Source of the DNA: Progne subis subis
Taxonomy: Eukaryota > Chordata > Aves > Passeriformes > Hirundinidae
Direction: 5' to 3'
DNA length: 64,000 bases
Assembly: GCA_022316685.1 (NCBI GenBank)
Contig: JAKJHU010000068.1
Location: 2,108,001 to 2,172,000, forward strand
Below the pieces are notes generated by a model, which had not been told where the DNA came from, ran no database searches, and worked only from the letters and a program-made list of their open reading frames with translations. A program made the translations under genes and the position numbers. Of the stretch, positions 56,248 to 64,000 are shown piece by piece. Position 1 is the stretch's first letter, and every line of letters starts with the position of its first letter.

Positions 56248-56312
56248 ATTGCAAGATTCTGTCTCCCTTTCGGACATAAACCTCTGGTGTTTGTGGATTA
56301 ATTTTCCTGACA

Positions 56313-56869
56313 AGGGCAAGCAGCCTGTGCTTCAGTCTCATCCTTTAGACACATGACATGAAATGCAAAGCTATCATTTTACTTACTCTCTGAAATTGAT
56401 ATGTTCACTTCTATTCCAGTGGATTTAGTGTTGATCCATTCAGGCTTATCCTGCAGCATCTTCCTGAAAAGTTAGTATGAGTAGGAGCAGCAGAAGGTGC
56501 TGGAGGATCAGGGTTCATCATGGAAGTAAACATTAATTACATCTTCCACATAGTGCTTCAACCTGCAGAGCATGAATGATCCCCACTGTAAGTGCCCTGG
56601 AGATGTGTAGGGGTGATATGAAAGGCTGTGTTGGTGGCCACTGCTCGTGATTGTGCCTGGAGTCTATGTAAAGGTGCCAGAGAGTTTAGGTTAGAATAAA
56701 CCCAGGCTTGTTGCAAATGCTTCCCACTCTTCTGTGGACCAGGATGCCGTTGCTGGAAGACTGCTGTCCAGGCAGCACTGCCGGGGTTTGTGTGGCCAGT
56801 GTTGAGAGAGCCTTAGGTGTCACCGTGAAGCGTGCTTGTCTGGGAAGAACGATTTGTCTATGCCTTGGT
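56313..56869. other. Sequence between LTR and CpG-rich block
   Basis: No recognised gene. The long minus-strand frame from the CpG-rich block runs into it as far as 56686. Confidence 0.4.
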
Positions 56870-57700
56870 TTAAAAGACAAATACCTGCCATGGAAGGTGG
56901 AAATATTCCTGGAATGGAAAGATGACCCCCTCCCTTTGAAAATTATGGTGCTTCTAGGCAAAAGTATGGGAAAAAGGAATAACCGTTCTTTATGAGGATA
57001 TATCTCTATATATGTAAAAAGATGCAACAACAATAAAAAGGATAAATACGATGAAAGCCAAGAACCCTCTAGCAGGCTCTTCCCAGCCGTCGGGCGCGTT
57101 GCCCTGTGCCCCGGCGCAGGGCCGCTGTCGGCGGCGGTGCCTCCCTCACGGCCTCGGGGCGGGCTGTGCGAGCCCCGAGCCGCGGCGGGACGGCGGCGTG
57201 GCCTTCGCTTTCCCCGGCGCTCGTGTGTGCGCTCGGACTGTCTTAGCGCTGGCAGCTGCCGGGGTTCCAGCCAGGTGCTCTCTCCGGAGACAGGGAGGAG
57301 GTGGGGGCCCGTTTTCCCCTGAAACGCCCGCGGAGATGGGGAGGGTCTCTGGGCAATGACGGGTGCTGATGACCTCAGTCGGACGGCAGCTGCCCGCAGC
57401 GGCCTCACGGGCGCCGAGGAGAGCTCACAGCAGCACCCAGCCCGCGGCAGGACAAGTCCAGTGGCAGAAACTGCCCTGCTCCCCACACAGCCAGCGTGTT
57501 CCCTCTCTGCTAAGCCAGTGCCCAACCACCCTGTTCCCCTCCCTGGAAGATTTCAGTGGAATGCTAGAATCACTGGCTGTTTTTTTATCAGAATTGCCGA
57601 CTATTCATCTCCCAGGCGTCAACCTCCTCTCCTCACAGCGTCTTTTCAGTTAACGGATGGGAGAGGATTCACTGAAAAACCCAAAGCCACAACGGTGTCC
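56870..57700 (-). mobile_element. CpG-rich block, possible LTR or separate promoter
   Basis: 57070-57450 is as GC- and CpG-rich as the LRRTM3 island. The adjoining A/T-rich part (about 56880-57060, with ggaataaccgttctttatga and an ATA/AAC-rich stretch) resembles sequence I associate with songbird LTRs on the minus strand, from memory only. A 279-codon minus-strand frame (56686-57525) crosses the sharp composition change and has no recognised domain. The alternative is a promoter for an unannotated non-coding transcript or for a distal LRRTM3 or CTNNA3 first exon. Confidence 0.4.
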
Positions 57701-58048
57701 TGAGGTATCTGACTTGTGCCTTGCTAGAACAGTTCTGCATGTGCATCAGGGGCGGGCTGTGAGGGATGGCAAGGGGGATGAACTTCCCGGGCGGCCAGAT
57801 TTACGTAGACATGTCACAGAAGAGTTTTGTTCATGGAGAGGTATGCAAAGGCTGGGGTATCAGTATAGAGGCATTGCATAACTGCAAGCAGCACTGCAGC
57901 CTGCTCCCAGGGAAAAGCACTAATGCTGACAGTGTCCAGTTCTGGCCGGAGGGAAAGGAGTGTGCTCTGAGCGTGCGCTGTCGTGTTGGTAAGAGCAGGA
58001 ACAGTAATGCTTGACTAAAGATGAGGAGATGGTAGTGCCAGCCGTGTG
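57701..58048. other. Intron-like sequence
   Basis: No recognised feature. Confidence 0.4.
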
Positions 58049-58162
58049 GCCATTTTGCAGTTTTGTTGTTCACCAAACTTTAGATCTTTTCGGTGTTTCA
58101 TGTGTGCCATTTTGCAGTTTTGTTGTTCACCAAACTTTAGATCTTTTCGGTGTTTCATGTGT
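58049..58162 (+). repeat. Perfect 57-base tandem duplication
   Basis: Two identical 57-base copies beginning gccattttgcagttttgttg, the second at 58106. The unit is 19 codons long, so a frame crossing it stays open (58011-58277), but no protein is recognised. Confidence 0.97.
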
Positions 58163-61100
58163 ATGTGTAGTTAAAACCCTCACGGCTGGCCTTGGCCTCC
58201 TCAGCTGTTCCCTCTGCCCTCATGCCTTTGCCTGTAGCTGCTCCTTTTATACTCCTATCCTTCTGGTGCATCTCTGAGGGATTAATATTTGTCATTTGCA
58301 CATGGAGCATACACAGATGATGCATGTTCACACATTTCTTGGAGTTTCAGACCTTTGCCCTGCCATGCATTTAACTCTGTGAGGCTCCAGATGAAGCTGC
58401 CTTGATATCTTGCTACGTACTGAGGCTGTAGAATTAATTACTCTGTCAGGTCAGCCCTGGAATATCTGTTGGCTGCAGTGGCTTCTTGACTGCTGGAGGA
58501 AGGCAGCTGGCAAGAACTTTCATTTTAGGAAACCCATGACATCTACGTTGTATCAGAAACCATTATAACTTGTTTTCCAAACCTGAGCTTTTATCCTAAT
58601 TTTTTGGGGTCTCAGTATCTTCACTTATGAGAGAGGAATAGTGGCATGTAATTCTATAAGCATATCAGCATAATAGATGATTTGCATGACTTTTTGTCTG
58701 ACACTAGTTATAGTCAAACATATTCCTTTTCCATCAGTTAAGTTGTCTGTTCCTTTTAGGAATTCCAGCACAGGTTATTCTGTATCTACTGTAATTTTTA
58801 CTGCATATTATGCGTGTCATTTATTTTGATGTCTTTTTTTGAGCTCGAGTGGCCAAATAGCAGAATTCCATGTGAGGACAGTGTAGTTGTTAAATATAGA
58901 AACACAGACCTCTCCTTAAAATGCAGAATTACCTTTTGTCTGTGGTTAATAAGTTTGCCAATGTCTGTTCACTTACAGAACCTTTCTAATGTTACAAGAG
59001 TACCATTTTGAAAATTACTTCAGTATTTGCTGAGTATTACCTTTAATTTTCCATATAAAAATTGCAACGGACCCATTTTTAGCTTCTTGAAACAAAAGGT
59101 ATATGTAGCATTTCTTAGGATCAGAGCTGAATGAGTAGACATTTTATTGGTGTACTTCCTAGTCTCACTGCTCTTCACCATAAACAGGCATACAGGGGCA
59201 GGATGGCAGAGTAGAATGATTTCATTTGACATGTTAAAATAGTCTAAAATAATTTCCAATCTCTCCTTTCACTTGCTCATGTGTGAAAAACTCCACAAAG
59301 AAAAAAGCATTCCAGCTTTCCTCTGTTGGGACTCCTGTTTGGACTTCAGTGTGGTGTTCTGAGGCTGTGATTTCCAGAGCGATGTGTTATTAGGCAGCAC
59401 TAGTAACATTTTGAAGACAGAACTAAACGTGACAGTTGAGCAGATTTGCAACTGAAAGAGGAAAACATGAACAAAGTTAAGAAGCATATAATTGTGCTCA
59501 TTCCCACCATGACTAGCATAGAAGTGATTTATGCCAAGTGGCTGCAGTTGCGTGCTTAGTCACTTCCTTCCCTGGCTTCAGCCTAATGCTGGTTTTTTTG
59601 CTGTTTTCCTGCAAAAAGAAGTTTGTTCTCTTTTCCATCAAAAGTTTCAGATTTTTTAGCTTTTAGTGACTCGGTCAAGTCTTTTTCAATTAAGCAAGCT
59701 GTGGCAGCTTGTGGATATTCCAGCTTTGGTAGCCTGGCGTTCTTGAGAAGGCTCAGAATGTTAATTATGCTGACAGTCTTAGTTAACCAGTCTGTAATCA
59801 GCTGCTGCTTAGGCAGGGGTCACCTGTCCATGCCAGTAATGGCGGTCTAGAACTTTATGGTTTAAAAGAAAATAAAATATGTGCAGGTATATTTTGACTA
59901 TTCCATTCTTTATTTGTCATCTTTCTTTGTCTTTTCCCATTGGGGTGTCTGGCAGACAGAGCTCCGAAGAAACCATATCTTTAAATTTAAAAAGACCTAT
60001 TAGTTCATCTTCTTATCTCTACCCAAGATAGTTGTCTTAAATTAAATGTGATTAAATAAAAAATAACCATACAACCAAACCCCAGCATGTTTGGGTGATT
60101 TAAAAAAAGTACAACAGACTCCCATATAATTAATTAAAAAGAAAAACCTTCTGCGTTCCTGCATATTTATTTTGGGTTCTGTGACAATGTACCCTACTGT
60201 TTATTAAAACAAAGTGTCTCTCACCCAATGGACAGGACAGCAAACAAATGACAAACCATCTCAAAGTGACTCAATACGTGTGTAAAACAGTAAATATCTG
60301 CAAACTGGTAATTACTGATGGACACAATGCTGAAGGGTAGAGGAGAGGAAGCTGACTTGAAGAGAAGAATTGGAGTTTTCACTTTATTCTCTTTCTTGCC
60401 AGAATATTAGTGTAGGCATGTTGTATTTTTGTATTTTGTAAATCCTTCTATCCAGCATTCTGTATCTCCTAAGTAGGTAAGAGGCTTAAAAGCACCTTTT
60501 CCTCTTGCAGCAGAGCTGTATATAGTAGTGGTTAGAAAGCAAGAAATGCTGCAGTTGTTAACCAGAGACTGTGGCCAGCCCTTGTGGTGGAGACACAGGA
60601 GAGCTGAGCCTGAGTGAGTCAACAGCTTCGTTTTGTGTCCTTGAATGGTAACAGGAGCTGGGAGAAAACAGAAACACTCACAAACATGGACTCTGTTTTG
60701 AAACCATTTTGCCTCCAGGCAGACAGAAAGCAGGGGCACCTCCATCCATGTGCTCTTAGAGGGGAACCTCTTTTGTCACAGATAGGTGACAGGAAGGCTT
60801 TCTGTGTGTGTCCTAGGGAAATGGAATGGTCTTCCAGCATATGGTTGTGTCATCATTTATTTCTGATTTAGACAGACTGACCACATTGAAATCCAGAGCA
60901 GGAATAGACATATGCTAATATAATTAGTGCAACAAGAATGCTTCCTTGTGCCCATTTCTGCTGCTCTGGGTTGAGCAGTTTCCTGTGTTTCTTTGTAAGT
61001 CAGTAAACTTCTAGGAAACAAATGTGCTTTATTCTATCAATGGAGGACGAAAAAGAACCCATATCTTAAGATAACTGTGTACAAATCTAATATACAAAAC

Positions 61101-64000
61101 AGCTGTAAATAGAGTGGTGCTCCAATGTTAATTGGTTTGAAATTCATAAGAAAAGTAGGAAAGAAGGACTTTTCAGGGTAAGCCAAATATACTTTGTTTT
61201 TTTCTTTGCATGACCAGTATGTCTCATTTCGGCTGTATCGTTTAGTTCATGCTATGGTAATTGAACCCCACAATACAGTCCCTGAGGGACTTCTAAGGTG
61301 ATGTGCCCTGGTGCAGTTCAAGTACGTAAAGAGTTTGTACCGGGTATTTAGTAAAAGCTAAAAGACATAGAAGTCTCATGTTTCAGTGTAAAAGCCAGAA
61401 AGTAACAGCTTGTAGGAAAGGAAAAAACAAGGTACAGTATGGCCACATTACTGAATAAGAGCTGTCTCTTATGAAGGCCTTTGCAGTTTCCCTTAAAATA
61501 CCCAGGGACTCGTCACTCCAAGACAGAAAGCTGGAAGAGATCCAGTGCTCTTATCTGACATAGCAATTTCAATGTTCTCCTCAGTGTGATTTAAAGTCAA
61601 GCAGAAATTCGCTGTTGGAATTGAGATATTTGTAAACGGATAAAAGTCTTGGAGTTGTATCAGAGCACTGCTGCCTCAGAACATTTCCAAAAGGAAAGCT
61701 ATAAATGTCCTTGAATGCATTTGCACCTTACATAAATACAATGGTATTTGGAATTCTGTATCAGACACTTGCTGATCAAAAGATCAGTGTTTTAAAGAAG
61801 ACAGTAATTCGTATGTTCATGTAAAGACCAGGATTTAATATTTCACCTTTCTATAAACACAGAAACATGATAGAAACAGTGAGAACCAGCCTCTGTAACA
61901 ATTGAGCTGCAGACTTCTTAATTTAGATAAAACAAAGTTTTACGCGAATCCAGCTTTAGAAAAGGTTTCCAATAACTGTTACTATGGGGGTTATTCACAA
62001 AGTCCAAATCTGCTTGTGATGGTTTTTGTACCTTTAGTGAGAACTGTAGCAGCCTCCTTCTGTCATTGCCCATTCCGAATGCGATGGGAATTGACATCCT
62101 ACTGATAAACTTCAAATGTGGATCTACTTGAAAAAGGTTGTTGTACATTGCAATAGGGATGCAGAGAATGAGAGAATTCCTACTCTCTGTAGGGTTTTTT
62201 TTCAGTTAAATGACTTAACTGCTGACAGAATTAATTATCATGTGAGTGTGGTTAAGTTGCAGAATTTCACAATGGGAGGGGATTCTCTGTTGGCATATTT
62301 TTGTCTCTTTTTGGATATTAAATCTCAGATCGTATCATAAACTAATGCAGTATGTTACATGCAAAGATCAAGTGCTGGAGAGTTGCTGATCTTCTTGAGT
62401 ATGTCAAAATTAGCCTCTTTAATGTTTAGCATCTAATTTGATAGGTATGCCAGTGACCTTTCTTCTGTTGCTGTTCTTTTTGTCAGCTACTGGAAGTACT
62501 TTACTCTTTTCCACCCCCCCCCGCCCCCCTCCGCGAGTGCTTTTCTAGGACGTTTGTATTCTTTGCTTAGGTTGCCACTTACCTGGTATTTTTTACTTTA
62601 GGCCACTTGCAGCAGAAATGTATGAAATGCCTTATGTCCCGCTGTGCCTAGAATGTATTTGAAAAGGAGTAAATGTTTGTAGTGATTTACAAGTTCGCAG
62701 CCTCTGCCACACTTTGCTGCTGTTTGTCTTTTGCTTTCTGCACAATTTGCTTGGCGCCGTGCGCTGCTGCCTTGTCAGAGGCTGGCTCCAAGTGTTTGTG
62801 TGTGTCCATGCTGCCTTATTTTACTTGCCACAGTTTAATGCAGAAGCAGCCAGCAGCAGCAGCCAAGGAATCTGCTCTGTTTCAGTTCCTGTTCTTTCCA
62901 TTGTTATCATTCAGGAAAGGCAGTAACCATGTAGGAAAGCATTTATGAATTTATTAAAGAGTTTCTCATGTTCTCAAACACAAACGAATTTAAAAATTAT
63001 GGAGAGCTTTATACATTATATGGAGTGAGGTATTATTTCAGCACTTTTCCAGGAGTGCTGATGACAGGAATAGCAGTGGGTTGGATAGAGATGTGTATGG
63101 CAGAGCAGTAGTGATCTCCTGCTCCTGTGCATATGTCTGTCAGAGGAACTTACTGATCAAGTTTCATGGTTTAACATAACAGTTACTGGGCTTATGTTGT
63201 GCTGATTTTTATTCCTTATGGAATTAATTACTGTCTCTGCTTGTCTCTAATTTGTATTTTACATGATTAGAACAGAGGTAAATCTTCCATGTAGTCACTG
63301 TTTGGGTAGTTTTACTCCTGTTACTCAGGGTGATTCATCTATCATATTTTGTACTGATTCCATTCATGCATTTTGAATTTGAGCATAATAATTCCGTAAG
63401 AGCTTGTGAGTAGGCATTAGACATACTTGTGTGTTCTGTAGGTAGTGTCTTTAGAAGACTGATAAAATCTGAAATGCAAAATGTTTTCTTGGAGTCTAAG
63501 ACTATAGGAATTGTTGTTGGCTCTGAAACAAAATGAATAAATGGGAACTCACTATAAAGTGCTGCTGCTTCTCCTGAGTTTTGCCATTACTTTTATTTAA
63601 TGGAATAGGTTTTGACATCCATCAGGCAGCTGCATTGGCTTCTCATTCTCTTTCCCACAAAAGGGAATTATTTTATGTGATGAAAAAGCAGTATGACTCT
63701 TCTGTTAAATGAAGTCTGCCTGCTGAAGTCAAGAGCCATGAAAGCACCATACAGCTGAAATGTTCTTGGCTCTGGTACCACAAGGGGTGTATACTGTTTA
63801 GTCTAAACATACGGGCATGAAAGATGTTCTCTTGTAGGTATCTATCCTTCATGCTGTTGAATGTCTTCGCATAGGGTTAGGGAGACAGGCTCTGACATTG
63901 TGTCTCCATTTTGCATCTCAATTAACTTGGAACTGAAGCACGTAACTTAGGTGATATTCTAAAGGGGAGCTTTTGTGTCCCATTATTCTGGATTAGTACT
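58163..64000. other. Intron-like sequence without recognisable genes
   Basis: A/T-rich; short frames only. A C-rich tract lies at 62513-62530. No CTNNA3 exon was recognised. Confidence 0.5.
62513..62530. repeat. C-rich homopolymer tract
   Basis: C-run broken by single G and T. Confidence 0.9.

Larger units (their letters stand above)
55794..56312 (+). mobile_element. Probable solo LTR of an endogenous retrovirus
   Basis: A 519-base unit starts TGAAAGGAA and ends TTTTCCTGACA, so its termini are imperfect inverted repeats, and it is flanked by AGGG on both sides (55790-55793 and 56313-56316), consistent with a 4-base target duplication. Inside, in order: duplicated segments in the U3 position, a TATA-like ggataaaaagg (56165-56175), a GC-richer start region, AATAAA (56242-56247) and a T/C-rich U5-like end. 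No gag, pol or env sequence is next to it, as expected for a solo LTR left by recombination. The 4-base duplication is short enough to be chance. Confidence 0.7.

Overview
The window looks like bird nuclear DNA, probably songbird. It carries CR1-type LINE fragments oriented and diverged as in avian genomes, LTR-like sequences that resemble avian endogenous retrovirus LTRs, few coding bases and no mammalian SINE or L1 sequence. The songbird suggestion is inferred from the LTR style only.

One protein-coding gene can be supported. It is LRRTM3, a leucine-rich repeat transmembrane synaptic adhesion protein, on the minus strand. Its coding sequence is split: exon 1 (49773-49776 is its coding end) supplies only ATG plus one G, a 336-base intron follows, and exon 2 (47898-49435) supplies the rest, giving 513 residues ending in ECEV. 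The open reading frame around exon 2 runs on into the intron to a TTG at 49493; those extra codons are intronic. A CpG island at about 50085-50480 lies just upstream and is the likely promoter. In mammals LRRTM3 is nested head-to-head inside a large intron of CTNNA3 (alpha-T-catenin), so the rest of the window is probably CTNNA3 intron with CTNNA3 on the plus strand. I recognised no CTNNA3 exon here.

Layout: 1-22,600 is intron-like sequence with an ancient palindromic element (4738-4803), a diverged local duplication (11213-11460), a CR1 fragment (18368-18525) and two copies of an unidentified 125-135 bp repeat (19228 and 20782). At 22,607-23,452 there is a hexamer array followed by an 0.8 kb GC-rich minisatellite. 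23,460-33,186 is plain intron-like sequence. 33,187-34,535 is a 5'-truncated, inactive CR1 LINE whose reverse-transcriptase ORF has been split by a 44 bp tandem expansion; a second CR1 end lies at 35,722-35,855. 35,860-47,897 is intron-like, with microsatellites. 47,898-50,480 holds LRRTM3 and its promoter. 53,340-57,700 is rich in LTR candidates: a probable solo LTR with short flanking direct repeats (55794-56312), a weaker LTR candidate (about 53340-53945), and a CpG-rich block (about 56870-57700) that may be an LTR or an independent promoter. A perfect 57 bp tandem duplication sits at 58049-58162. The remainder is plain.

I found no evidence for a new multi-gene system. The most useful observations concern LRRTM3 gene structure (split start codon, upstream ORFs, a splice donor overlapping the stop codon) and the repeat structures.
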